The notes beneath the pieces are model-generated. The model saw only the letters and a program-made list of their open reading frames with translations, was not told where the DNA came from and made no database searches. Shown here piece after piece: positions 9,707-17,614 of a stretch of DNA of 51,769 nt (positions are counted from its first letter, which is position 1; each line of letters opens with the position of its first letter). This stretch comes from Jaenimonas drosophilae (Eukaryota > Euglenozoa > Kinetoplastea > Trypanosomatida > Trypanosomatidae): positions 1-51,769 of the forward strand of contig JASAON010001546.1 of NCBI GenBank assembly GCA_030849065.1, written 5' to 3'. The position numbers and the translations under genes are program-made.

Positions 9707-11692
9707 ATGCCACCCAATGAGCCGGATGTAGACAGTCCTGCTGTTTGGCGGTGCACCGTTTGCGGAAAAGTGAAGGATCTCTGCGGAGCTCACCTGAAGG
9801 GTAAGTCAACTGTGCGATCGGATTGCTGGCCGTGTGGAAAGAAGCAGACGTTTAGGCTAAATGGTGATGCGTGTGGTGAACCTTCACTCCCATTGACGAC
9901 AACGTCCACTACTGATATTTTTGGGAAGAAGAATGGGGTAGAAGCATTTTCATCAAAGCTAGCACCAAATTTTTCTGCATTTGGTGCCGCGTCAGCAGCT
10001 GCTGCCCAGAGCGCACCCGTGAAAAGCGCGTTTGCATCGGCTGGTGCGCCGGCTGCTGCTCCACCAGCTTCCAGTGTATTTGGTGCCGCAGCCGCAGCTG
10101 CTGCCCAGAGCGCACCCGTGAAAAGCGCGTTTGCATCGGCTGGTGCGCCGGCTGCTGCTCCACCAGCTTCCAGTGTATTTCCCATTTCAGCAGTTGGTGG
10201 AAGCACCTCGGTTACTGCTGGTGGTACGGGGAAGGGTGGGCCACAAGTTAGTTGCGATGGTGCAGAGAAACCGGGCGTGTGGAAGTGTGAGATGTGTCAG
10301 AAAGTGAAAGAGCTCGGTGGCCCACACTTAGCAGGTAAGGTTAGTGTGCGCTCGGATTGCTGGCCGTGTGGTCGCAAAACGACTTTTCTACGTTCAGCAT
10401 GTGGTGACGGTAAATGTTTGACACCAACTGGTGCATTACCCCCGCAGAATACAGGAAGTGCAGTGAGCAGTTCCACACCGACTCATCCAGCTGCAACAAA
10501 TAAAGATATTGGATCCGATACGTCAACGACACAAGCAGGAACAAAGAGCATAGCTCCCTCAATTCCTTTCGTCGGGGAACTGACCGTCGGTGTGAAAGGC
10601 AACACGCAATGTGCATTTGTAGCTCCAGTAGTGCCCTGTGCTGAAAATGAAATTGCCAGATACCTTCTGCCCTCCGCATCTACTGTATCCCCCACTGGGG
10701 TGAATCCTACCAGCAGCGAGCTGAAGGGACCTTCTGCTGTTTGGCGGTGCACCGTTTGCGGAAAAGTGAAGGATCTCTGCGGAGTTCACCTGAAGGGTAA
10801 GTCAACTGTTCGATCGGATTGCTGGCCGTGTGGAAAGAAGCAGACATTTGAGAAGGAAGATAAGTGTGGGGCCGACTTAAAGACTTCAGAGGTTGTGCTA
10901 CGGAATGACAGTGTTGACGCTAGGTTGCCTGCATGTGAGGAACCCGTGAAAAGGCCCATTCGTTCAGTGGCAGCGAGTAAACCGCCAGTAGCAGCTCCCT
11001 TTGGTGGACTCAGTAGTGCCCCGTTTGCTGGCGCGCTCGGTTCAGCGGCAGCGGATAAACCGTCAGCAGCAGCTCCCTTTGGTGGACTCGGTAGTGCCCC
11101 GTTGGCTGGCGCGCTCGGTTCAGCGGCAGCGGATAAACCGTCAGCAGCAGCTCCCTTTGGTGGACTCGGTAGTGCCCCGTTGGCTGGCGCGCTCGGTTCA
11201 GCCGCAGTGGGTAAACCGTCAGCAGCAGCTCCCTTTGGTGGACTCGGTAGTGCCCCGTTGGCTGGCGCGCTCGGTTCAGCCGCAGTGGGTAAACCGTCAG
11301 CAGCAGCTCCCTTTGGTGGACTCGGTAGTGCCCCGTTGGCTGGCGCGCTCGGTTCAGCGGCAGCAACCAATTCCCCAGCGGGTGCGACATCATGTGAGTT
11401 GAATGCTGTGTCGGGAGTTATTTCTCAGAGAAGTGAGCAGCCCCGTTCAGATATGCAAGGAGAGAATGGTCTGGTACCCATCGATAAAGTGGTAACAATA
11501 ATCCGGGAGGAGGTGCAGAAATTGAAAGATTCTATCATTGATGAGGTTATGTGTACCATGAAGAGGAGTGAAGTACCAACGGTGGTTACCGTAGTTGCGG
11601 ACACAAGATTAGCACCATCTGTCCCTGATGCGGTGCATAAAAATGAATGTGTGCAGTACCACCTCAAGAACGCATTTCGCTCGTGGGAATAG
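9707..11692 (+). CDS. FG-repeat nucleoporin-like protein with three C4 zinc fingers
   Basis: A 661-residue protein of zinc fingers, low-complexity FG/Ala-rich linkers and a C-terminal helix. Three fingers share W-x-C-x2-C-x20-C-x2-C: Cys16/19/40/43, Cys194/197/218/221 and Cys348/351/372/375, each ending RSDCWPCG. Between fingers 1 and 2 lie two 33-residue repeats that carry FG. After finger 3 come five 26-residue repeats of the FGGLGSAPLAGALGSA type. The last 70 residues (IIREEVQKLKDSIIDEV) look like a short coiled coil. FG linkers and Trp-headed C4 fingers recall zinc-finger nucleoporins such as metazoan Nup153, but the C-C spacing is 20, not the 10 of RanBP2-type fingers, so homology is not shown. 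The next gene is also an FG protein, which supports a nuclear-pore role. It is the first gene of the plus-strand block. Confidence 0.7.
   Translation: MPPNEPDVDSPAVWRCTVCGKVKDLCGAHLKGKSTVRSDCWPCGKKQTFRLNGDACGEPSLPLTTTSTTDIFGKKNGVEAFSSKLAPNFSAFGAASAAAAQSAPVKSAFASAGAPAAAPPASSVFGAAAAAAAQSAPVKSAFASAGAPAAAPPASSVFPISAVGGSTSVTAGGTGKGGPQVSCDGAEKPGVWKCEMCQKVKELGGPHLAGKVSVRSDCWPCGRKTTFLRSACGDGKCLTPTGALPPQNTGSAVSSSTPTHPAATNKDIGSDTSTTQAGTKSIAPSIPFVGELTVGVKGNTQCAFVAPVVPCAENEIARYLLPSASTVSPTGVNPTSSELKGPSAVWRCTVCGKVKDLCGVHLKGKSTVRSDCWPCGKKQTFEKEDKCGADLKTSEVVLRNDSVDARLPACEEPVKRPIRSVAASKPPVAAPFGGLSSAPFAGALGSAAADKPSAAAPFGGLGSAPLAGALGSAAADKPSAAAPFGGLGSAPLAGALGSAAVGKPSAAAPFGGLGSAPLAGALGSAAVGKPSAAAPFGGLGSAPLAGALGSAAATNSPAGATSCELNAVSGVISQRSEQPRSDMQGENGLVPIDKVVTIIREEVQKLKDSIIDEVMCTMKRSEVPTVVTVVADTRLAPSVPDAVHKNECVQYHLKNAFRSWE
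9980..10178 (+). repeat. Two 99-bp tandem repeats in the zinc-finger FG gene
   Basis: The unit begins at the codon for the F of an FG dipeptide at 9980 and again at 10079, a period of 99 bases (33 residues, Ala/Pro-rich). The copies are nearly identical except for a few bases in the Ala run. Confidence 0.85.
10991..11364 (+). repeat. Five 78-bp tandem repeats in the zinc-finger FG gene
   Basis: The phrase encoding FGGL starts at 11000, 11078, 11156, 11234 and 11312, an exact 78-base period (26 residues). The last copy is partial. Copies 2-5 differ mainly at an AD/VG pair, so expansion is recent. Because 78 is a multiple of three and stop-free, the array also keeps several wrong frames open on both strands. 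Confidence 0.9.
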
Positions 11693-11830
11693 TGGTGAAT
11701 GATGAAAGTAACATGAATTTCTTAAAGTTTTGAAACGGTTCTATGTTGGCTACCCCATGGCCTCCCGAAGGCGTGGAGTCCAAATCTCCTTTACCGGTCA
11801 ACGAACATATATTCCCGTGCATGCTGCCAC

Positions 11831-11855
11831 TTTTGTTCTTTTTTTCACTGCACAG
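11831..11855 (+). promoter_or_regulatory. Putative trans-splice acceptor of the second FG gene
   Basis: A T-rich tract (TTTTGTTCTTTTTTTCAC) is followed by CACAG, with AG at 11854-11855. The next ATG is at 11898. This places the protein start there and makes the upstream in-frame residues from 11730 untranslated. Confidence 0.6.
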
Positions 11856-11897
11856 TGCTTGCTAGAATTCATTATTAGTTTGAAACGACACGACACA

Positions 11898-13280
11898 ATG
11901 CCACCACCCACGCGACTAGATGTCATTTGCGACGATGCTCAGTTCATCGATTCTCGTACCCATGTAGCACTTCAAGACTTATGCAACAATGCTGCCTCTC
12001 TCCGCAGTAGCATTGAAAAACTATTGGAGATTCAATTGCCATCTCTATCTCGCACTCTCGGTCAGTATCATGAGCAGCAACTCACAAATTCACTTGCCGA
12101 ACCGACCTATCATACCACCTTCGACACTCCTTCAGAGGGAATGCTCTTGTGTGGTATCGATAGCCTATGGCTTCAGTGTAAACAGGCACATCCTTTTGCC
12201 CACCGAGCACATATAAGACGTCCCCAACAAAAGCCAACTATGCATAGAGTCACTGCTGTTGGCTACTCCCCAAGCTATCAGGTTCAAACAGCCTTTCACA
12301 CGCACGACCGGCACTATCCAACAGTAACCAGCGCACTTCCCCCTAACCCTTTATCAGCCATACCCAATACTATCAGGCAGCCGACGCACATTGTTGCTGA
12401 AGCTACATCTCCTCTTCCTACCGCTACCAAACCTGAAGCCAAGACAGATGATACCACTGCCAAGCCTGCCGCAGTGACTGGTTTTGGTGCAGCTACTGCA
12501 TCGCCATTCGGTTCTGCCGCTAAACCTGAAGCTAAGACAGATGATACCACTGCCAAGCCTGCCGCAGTGACTGGTTTCGGTGCAGCTCCTGCATCGCTAT
12601 TTGGTGGTGCACAAGTCACTGGTGCTTTCGGCGCTGCACAAGCTCCAGGAGCTGCACAACCCACCGGTACTCTCGGTAGTGGACAGGGTTCGGTAGCTTT
12701 TGGAGCTACACAACCGACAAGTGCGTTTGGATCTGCAACAGCTACTGGTGCTTTTGGCGCTGCGCAAACCACCAATGCTTTTGGCGCTGCACAATCAGCC
12801 AGTGCTGTTGGAGTGGCGCAACCCACTAGTGCTTTTGGAGCTGCGCAACCCACTAGTGCTTTTGGAGCTGCACAACCCACTAGTGCTTTTGGAGCTGCAC
12901 AACCCACTAGTGCTTTTGGAGCTGCACAACCTACTAGTGCTTTTGGAGCTGCACAATCAGCCAGTGCTGCTGGAGTGGCGCAACCCACTAGTGCTTTTGG
13001 AGCTGCACAACCCACGAGTGCTTTCGGGTCTCCGCAGCCCGTGAGTGCCTTTGGCGCTGCACAACCCACAAGTGCTTTTGGTGCAGCTAGTGGCGCTTTT
13101 GGTGGCCCGACAAACTGGTCGTCAGCTGGCCAAAGCGGTTCTGCTGGTGGTCTGGGTACTGTCCCCACTGGGGCTTTTTCAGGCGGTGGGGGTGGTGCCT
13201 TCTCTGGTTCTACCTTTTCGTCCTTGGCAGGTAATTACCAAGCACCGACGCAGTTTAAGAGTGTGTTTGCCGCCAACTAG
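11898..13280 (+). CDS. FG-repeat nucleoporin-like protein
   Basis: A 460-residue protein. Residues 1 to about 110 contain a short helical part (LQDLCNNAASLRSSIEKLLEIQ) without FG. From about residue 195 to the end it is FG-rich, with about 19 FG dipeptides, mostly in AFGAAQPTS units. Two copies of a KPEAKTDDTTAKPAAVTGFG block open the FG region. The C-terminus has Gly-rich sequence ending FKSVFAAN. FG domains of this kind line the nuclear pore channel and bind transport receptors. Which nucleoporin it is cannot be decided because FG regions align poorly. The start at 11898 is the first ATG after the likely trans-splice acceptor at 11854-11855; the frame is open upstream only through non-ATG codons. 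It follows the zinc-finger FG gene by about 205 bases. Confidence 0.75.
   Translation: MPPPTRLDVICDDAQFIDSRTHVALQDLCNNAASLRSSIEKLLEIQLPSLSRTLGQYHEQQLTNSLAEPTYHTTFDTPSEGMLLCGIDSLWLQCKQAHPFAHRAHIRRPQQKPTMHRVTAVGYSPSYQVQTAFHTHDRHYPTVTSALPPNPLSAIPNTIRQPTHIVAEATSPLPTATKPEAKTDDTTAKPAAVTGFGAATASPFGSAAKPEAKTDDTTAKPAAVTGFGAAPASLFGGAQVTGAFGAAQAPGAAQPTGTLGSGQGSVAFGATQPTSAFGSATATGAFGAAQTTNAFGAAQSASAVGVAQPTSAFGAAQPTSAFGAAQPTSAFGAAQPTSAFGAAQPTSAFGAAQSASAAGVAQPTSAFGAAQPTSAFGSPQPVSAFGAAQPTSAFGAASGAFGGPTNWSSAGQSGSAGGLGTVPTGAFSGGGGGAFSGSTFSSLAGNYQAPTQFKSVFAAN
12813..12960 (+). repeat. 27-bp tandem repeats encoding AFGAAQPTS
   Basis: Five near-perfect 27-base units (nine residues) follow one another, and further diverged units continue to about 13085, with a larger-scale repeat of the SAS(A)VGVAQ block. 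There are no unique spacers, so this is a coding tandem repeat and not a CRISPR array. Confidence 0.85.
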
Positions 13281-13540
13281 AGCATGACGACGTGGAATCG
13301 CAAGCAACAAGTAGATGAACTGGATCAACCAGTGTTGGGAGGTGGATGCTGAAGAGAGCAAGGCCTTCCCTGAAGAAGATGATCGAAATCGTGAGAAGTT
13401 GCAATGGTGTTTTCTGTGGGAGTGGGGACAGATAAAGTCGGATGAACAGATGGATCATGTGCTTCTCTTCTCCCGTGATATTTCTCCATAAGTACCAGAC
13501 TATTTACTTGTATTCCGTGCACCTTTGCGGCTGCAATAGG

Positions 13541-13981
13541 ATGTTCACAGTGAGATGTGCGGTTGAGGCGGACATTTCAGACCTGCTTCCCCTTCTGCGC
13601 CACTTGACGGAAGCACCTGATCTCCCCATGGAACAGCTCCGCGCCATCTTCGCTCGGCGTCTAGCCCACGGCATTGTCACAATGGTCGCAGTGGACATCG
13701 CTTCTAACTCCATTGTGGGAACAGCATCGCTTCTCGTAGAGCCCAAGTTCATTCGTGGTGGAAGAAGCGCGGGCCACATCGAGGACGTAGTTACGGACCC
13801 AGCCTGTAGAGGAAAGGGCGTGGGCCATCTTCTCGTCGACGCACTATGCACTGAGGCCAGAGTACAAAACTGCTACAAGGTGCTGCTGGACTGCAATGAT
13901 GGCAACTGTGGCTTTTATGCTAAGTGTGGATTTGTGAAGCGTGAGAATCATATGCGACTCGATCTTGTGGACATCAATTGA
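13541..13981 (+). CDS. GNA1: Glucosamine-6-phosphate N-acetyltransferase
   Basis: A 146-residue GNAT enzyme that transfers acetyl from acetyl-CoA to glucosamine 6-phosphate, giving N-acetylglucosamine 6-phosphate for UDP-GlcNAc and hence GPI anchors and glycoproteins. Diagnostic parts are VEPKFIRGGRSAGHIEDVV (residues 67-84; GHIEDVV is typical of GNA1), the acetyl-CoA loop R90-GKGVG, NCYKVLLDC (110-118) and the terminal GFYAKCGF (124-131) with the usual Tyr. Length matches eukaryotic GNA1 (about 150-180). An ATG at 13442 is in frame, but a pyrimidine/AG acceptor-like site lies between it and 13541, and the family's N-terminus fits the 13541 start. The C-terminus (VDIN) is not a peroxisomal targeting signal of the SKL type, so glycosomal location is not indicated by it. 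Confidence 0.88.
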   Translation: MFTVRCAVEADISDLLPLLRHLTEAPDLPMEQLRAIFARRLAHGIVTMVAVDIASNSIVGTASLLVEPKFIRGGRSAGHIEDVVTDPACRGKGVGHLLVDALCTEARVQNCYKVLLDCNDGNCGFYAKCGFVKRENHMRLDLVDIN

Positions 13982-14151
13982 ACAAACCTCATCACAAAGA
14001 CATGATCCCGAAGCACACTATTTCGCGGTAACTCTATGCAATTTGAAATGCTCTCAGCACAGTTCATTGCAATGCTGCATTTGTTTTTACTCTTGTAGGT
14101 TGTTTGTTGTTACATAGTGCCCCGACCTATATTCCACCCTTACCAACTTTC

Positions 14152-15741
14152 ATGATCCATACTGGAGCTCCCGACCAGACACCCGATCAATCAGGAGACA
14201 TGAGCCACTCAAACATTTCACCACATACTACTCTTCCAGAGGTGATGAGCTATGCATCTCTCGAAGAGGTACAGGACCAAGCAGAGAGTTCACCGCGTAC
14301 ACCGTATCAAGAGGTGCTGAGGCATACAGACATCTCATCGCATACACTTCTTCCAGAAGGTATGAACCTTCCAGACTTTTCATCGCATACACTTCTTCCA
14401 GAAGGTATGAACCTTCCAGACCTTTCATCGCATACACTTCTTCCAGAAGGTATGAACCTTCCAGACATTTCATCGCATACACTTCATCAAGACGACATGA
14501 TCCGTTCAATTTCACCACAAACATTCTTCGATGGAGCCTACGAATCTGTGCGGTTTCTTGGTGATGGCGCATCAGGTGCTGCATATCTTGTCAAGGACAA
14601 AGAAGGATGTGTGTTTGTGGTTAAGCAATTTCACAGCGCGTCAGGAGAGCTGCTGGCGAGCGAAGAGGTTGAGTGTCTCCGGCATCTCCGAAGCGATCAC
14701 GTGGTGAAGCTGCACGATATCTGGATTGATAGCGTAGACTCTCGACCGTGTTTGCTGCTTGAGTACTGCGACAAAGGTGATTTGCAAGCGTTCCGCAACC
14801 GCAAGTTTCCTCTCCATCCTGATGTTATCGTGTCATTTATGGCTCAGCTGCTTATTGGACTGGACCACGTCCACACCAAACATTTCCTACATCGAGATGT
14901 GAAGCTGGAGAACATTTTTGTGTGCCGGACGGTACCCGGGGGACGCACCCCAACCGTGAAGATTGGTGACTTCGGAATGGGGAAGGAAGTAACATACACC
15001 GATGCGGCGGCCAGCTCTACCGTCGGCACACCTCTTTACTTTTGCCCTGAATTAGTGGCGTCGCGGTCGTACACAAGGAAAGCAGATGTTTGGAGTTTGG
15101 GTGTGGCCATGTACGCTCTCATGACGGGGAAGATGCCGTTTGAGGCAGGACACATAAAGGAGCTCGCCCGAGTTGTTCTCCACCATGAACCACCGCACCC
15201 GTCTGAACGCTGCAGCTACCCCACCGAAATCGGAGATGCGGTCATGATGATGCTGACAAAGAGCCGAAAACACCGACCCGCCTGCCGGACGCTTCTTAGT
15301 CTTCCTCTATTTCGTGACGTCCTGGAGTCATGGCCCTGGATGGCCTCTGAAAAGGGCATGGTCGGGGCGGTCGGGCTGTTTGCTTGCTGTCAGAAGAAGG
15401 CGATCAACGTCCGTACGCGTCCAAGCCTCACAGCACCAACGCATTTTGACGTACACTATGGCGATCTCATCTTTGTAACTAGGCGAGTTACGCGGGAGAA
15501 GAATCTTCTGTGGCTAGAGCTTATGCATCCCGTGAGAGGTTTCTGCGTAGCGGGCTGCGGCAGCACTGCCCTCTTTCGCGCTATTCAGGATGACTCACCA
15601 CTTCCAACAACGACAGAATTTACATCCATGGATGCGTGCACGGTTGATCTTGCTACCATCAGCCCACTGCTGGTCCTTGTGGACGGTGATTGCAACACTT
15701 CGGACGACGATGTGATGGTGACTCCAGAGAGTTACGACTGA
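14152..15741 (+). CDS. NEK-like serine/threonine protein kinase with N-terminal repeats
   Basis: A 529-residue kinase. The catalytic domain runs from about 130 to 395: GDGASG loop (137-142), VVKQF with Lys158, HRDVKLEN (247-254, Asp249), DFG (273-275) and GTPLYFCPE (292-300). All key residues are present, so it should be active. The GTP-x-YF-x-PE activation segment and overall look resemble NIMA-related kinases, which are expanded in kinetoplastids and often act at basal bodies and flagella. The N-terminal 120 residues contain three 15-residue repeats (SSHTLLPEGMNLPD). After the kinase, residues about 415-495 (INVRTRPSL, HYGDLIFV, WLELMHPVRGFC) look like a bacterial-type SH3 module. Start: the frame opens at a TTG, but the first ATG after an AG at 14116-14117 is 14152. 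Confidence 0.85.
   Translation: MIHTGAPDQTPDQSGDMSHSNISPHTTLPEVMSYASLEEVQDQAESSPRTPYQEVLRHTDISSHTLLPEGMNLPDFSSHTLLPEGMNLPDLSSHTLLPEGMNLPDISSHTLHQDDMIRSISPQTFFDGAYESVRFLGDGASGAAYLVKDKEGCVFVVKQFHSASGELLASEEVECLRHLRSDHVVKLHDIWIDSVDSRPCLLLEYCDKGDLQAFRNRKFPLHPDVIVSFMAQLLIGLDHVHTKHFLHRDVKLENIFVCRTVPGGRTPTVKIGDFGMGKEVTYTDAAASSTVGTPLYFCPELVASRSYTRKADVWSLGVAMYALMTGKMPFEAGHIKELARVVLHHEPPHPSERCSYPTEIGDAVMMMLTKSRKHRPACRTLLSLPLFRDVLESWPWMASEKGMVGAVGLFACCQKKAINVRTRPSLTAPTHFDVHYGDLIFVTRRVTREKNLLWLELMHPVRGFCVAGCGSTALFRAIQDDSPLPTTTEFTSMDACTVDLATISPLLVLVDGDCNTSDDDVMVTPESYD
14335..14487 (+). repeat. 45-bp tandem repeats in the kinase gene
   Basis: Three full units and a partial fourth of 45 bases encode SSHTLLPEGMNLPD plus one variable residue (F, L or I). 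The copies are nearly identical in DNA, which shows recent expansion in a region outside the kinase fold. Confidence 0.88.
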
Positions 15742-16120
15742 CGTTGAAGGAACGCTGTCGACGGTGCTGTGGAGGAAACCCCGTACGCGTTTCTTTTTTC
15801 TATCATTATCCTCACACCATTTCTTCGGACGTTAGGTTATAGACACTTCTGTGCGCGTCTTTTTCTTTGTCTGCTTATCTCAACAATCATTTTCTCGCAC
15901 GCGCGGTTATAGGCACTGCTGTGCGCGTACTTCCTTCCATCTTAGTTTGTTCGAATGCTACAACGAATCAATACCTTCTGCAGGAGTACTCCGACGTACT
16001 TTGGCCATTTCGTTGACTCCTCTTCCGTATTCATATACCCATGCTGTGGATGTGGTGGTTGACCAATCTTCTCATTCTTCTCCATTTTCAATGTGTGTGA
16101 TTCCGTAGGTTCGTAGTGAA
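15742..16120 (+). other. Spacer with an imperfect 70-bp duplication
   Basis: No gene is seen. GGTTATA plus a shared CTGTGCGCGT occurs at 15835-15858 and again at 15905-15928 with two mismatches, and the flanks are also similar, giving a 70-base period. Two AG sites (16107-16108, 16115-16116) lie just before the next gene start. Confidence 0.6.
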
Positions 16121-16765
16121 ATGCGCCGTATTCCTCACCGGTGGACTGCTTTGAAGGTGTTCCAAGGTCGGTGCTTCTCCGAGAGCATCTTGGGCACATC
16201 CACGCTGTCTGGCAACTTCCTCAAGTCTCTTCATGAGGATCTCAAGCAGGAGCAGGCGATTCGTTCCAAGGGAATGGGAGAGACCTTGGAGAACTTCGTT
16301 AACCGGGCGGAGCTCTCGCACATGGAAAGCCCCGAGGCGGATGCAGCCTTCCTGAAAAAGGTAGATACCCAGATCGACGACTTGTTTGCGAAGCTACCAC
16401 TCCCGGCGGACCCCATGCGAGCAGCGCTTGCCCGAACGGAAGACGAGCTGGAGTCAGAGGCCTCGTTGGAGCTGATTCGCGAAGCGGTGCGGGCGGAGTA
16501 TCACAAACGACTTGACGCGAAGCAAGCGGAGGAGCTTCGCTTGCGGCGGGCGATGAAGAAGGCAGCTACTCAGAGCACCAGTAACTACTTTAGTGAGAAG
16601 GAGGGGACGCCACTGATGGCGGAGGTACAACCGATGCAGCAACCAATGTCGGCAAAGCACAAAGGAACAGCGGGTGAGGGAAAGGAGGAACTTCGGCGTC
16701 AACTGGAGGAAATGCGCCGAAAGATTAAGGAGATGGAGGAACGCTTAAATGATGACGATGCGTAA
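16121..16765 (+). CDS. Unknown protein with possible mitochondrial presequence and coiled coil
   Basis: A 214-residue protein that I do not recognise. The first 25 residues (MRRIPHRWTALKVFQGR) are basic and hydrophobic without acidic residues, as in a mitochondrial targeting peptide. The middle (about 55-140) is charged and mostly helical, with ELIREAVRAEYHKRLDAKQA. The last 30 residues form a clear coiled coil (RRQLEEMRRKIKEMEERL). Its ATG is the first after two close AG sites at 16107-16116. It is followed 190 bases later by another small protein with a mitochondrial-like N-terminus. A mitochondrial ribosome or respiratory-complex subunit is possible but not supported by any motif. Confidence 0.7.
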   Translation: MRRIPHRWTALKVFQGRCFSESILGTSTLSGNFLKSLHEDLKQEQAIRSKGMGETLENFVNRAELSHMESPEADAAFLKKVDTQIDDLFAKLPLPADPMRAALARTEDELESEASLELIREAVRAEYHKRLDAKQAEELRLRRAMKKAATQSTSNYFSEKEGTPLMAEVQPMQQPMSAKHKGTAGEGKEELRRQLEEMRRKIKEMEERLNDDDA

Positions 16766-16955
16766 CCGCACACATTCATACCCACACCCACAGAGGCTGA
16801 CTGACATGATGCACAATGAGAGTACAGTGGTTACTGTGTTTGGTATATGATGAATGATATGTTTGCAACAATTCTTCTCTTCCATTCCTTTTACTCAACT
16901 TCTCTTGATAGATTGGGTTGAGAAAGCTTCGTATTTAGCCTTCTCTCCCAACTCC

Positions 16956-17465
16956 ATGTTTGGCAGACGCTTCGTGAGCAGTGCGGATCTCCGCGGCTCC
17001 AGCAGCTTCAGCTCCGGCATCGTTCTTCAAAAGCGTTTCTGGGCGAAGCCCAAGAAGCGTCCAAAGGTGGGTCCTGGATTCCACGATAAGGCACAACAGT
17101 GGCGCGATGAGTATCTCCTCGATCGGCATCGCGTCTTGGCGGACAGTTTCCGCGCATACGTTGAATTCAGCTCCACGCGTCGCGTCGAGCCGTGGGACAC
17201 ACGTTTCGCTCCATTTGATCGAGTGGAGAAGGATGGAGTGTACACCATCACTCGCTATCTCATGGAGGATAAGCTGCAGCTCTGCAACTACCACCACCGC
17301 CCCACCAAGCGTCTGCTCTGTAATGTAGGGCTGATGGGTCCAAACGTATCTTCACAGGCGCGGTGGAAGCCCTATCGATATGCCACAAATCCAGCGAGCG
17401 CAACCAAGGCAGAACGCACCTTTACTCGTGACAAGACAGTATTCACGGGTGGCTTCAATGATTAA
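16956..17465 (+). CDS. Unknown small protein, probably mitochondrial
   Basis: A 169-residue protein starting MFGRRFVSSADLRGSS, which resembles a mitochondrial presequence (Arg, Ser, hydrophobic, no acid until residue 10). The mature part is basic and aromatic-rich (KPKKRPKVGPGF, WRDEYLLDRHRVL, YNYHHRPTKRLL-like sequence near 110). No domain is recognised. The frame is open upstream to an ATG at 16854, but a pyrimidine tract with AG sites (around 16890-16940) lies between, so the start at 16956 is preferred. The fold and role are unknown; mitoribosomal or respiratory subunits specific to kinetoplastids often look like this. Confidence 0.7.
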   Translation: MFGRRFVSSADLRGSSSFSSGIVLQKRFWAKPKKRPKVGPGFHDKAQQWRDEYLLDRHRVLADSFRAYVEFSSTRRVEPWDTRFAPFDRVEKDGVYTITRYLMEDKLQLCNYHHRPTKRLLCNVGLMGPNVSSQARWKPYRYATNPASATKAERTFTRDKTVFTGGFND

Positions 17466-17600
17466 GTGTGTGCCCATGTTGGGTACAACAAGAAACAAAT
17501 GCATTAGCAATGACAGCTGTGGGTACTGCAGTTTTACTTCTAGGCTCCATCTTTCAGTCATTTGGGTGTACTTGGTCATGTATCTTTGTTCTCTGTTTGA

Positions 17601-17612
17601 CTTTTTGTGTAG
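17601..17612 (+). promoter_or_regulatory. Putative trans-splice acceptor two bases from a start codon
   Basis: CTTTTTGTGT is followed by AG at 17611-17612 and the start ATG is at 17615. If used, the leader between spliced leader and start codon is only two bases. Confidence 0.5.
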
Positions 17613-17614
17613 AC

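Noticed and set aside
10786..11402. Overlapping open frames on both strands over the 78-bp repeats
   Set aside because: A repeat whose length is a multiple of three keeps any stop-free frame open. The sense frame is fixed by the zinc fingers.
12813..13085. Regular repeats that could suggest a CRISPR array
   Set aside because: The 27-base units abut directly with no spacers, encode AFGAAQPTS in frame and lie in a eukaryotic gene.
12314..13168. Long Cys/Ala-rich minus-strand frame opposite the FG gene
   Set aside because: It is the antisense shadow of a stop-free tandem repeat. It has no acceptor or start context and opposes the transcription direction.
13442..13540. N-terminal extension of GNA1 from the ATG at 13442
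   Set aside because: An acceptor-like pyrimidine/AG site lies inside it and the sequence does not resemble the family's N-terminus.
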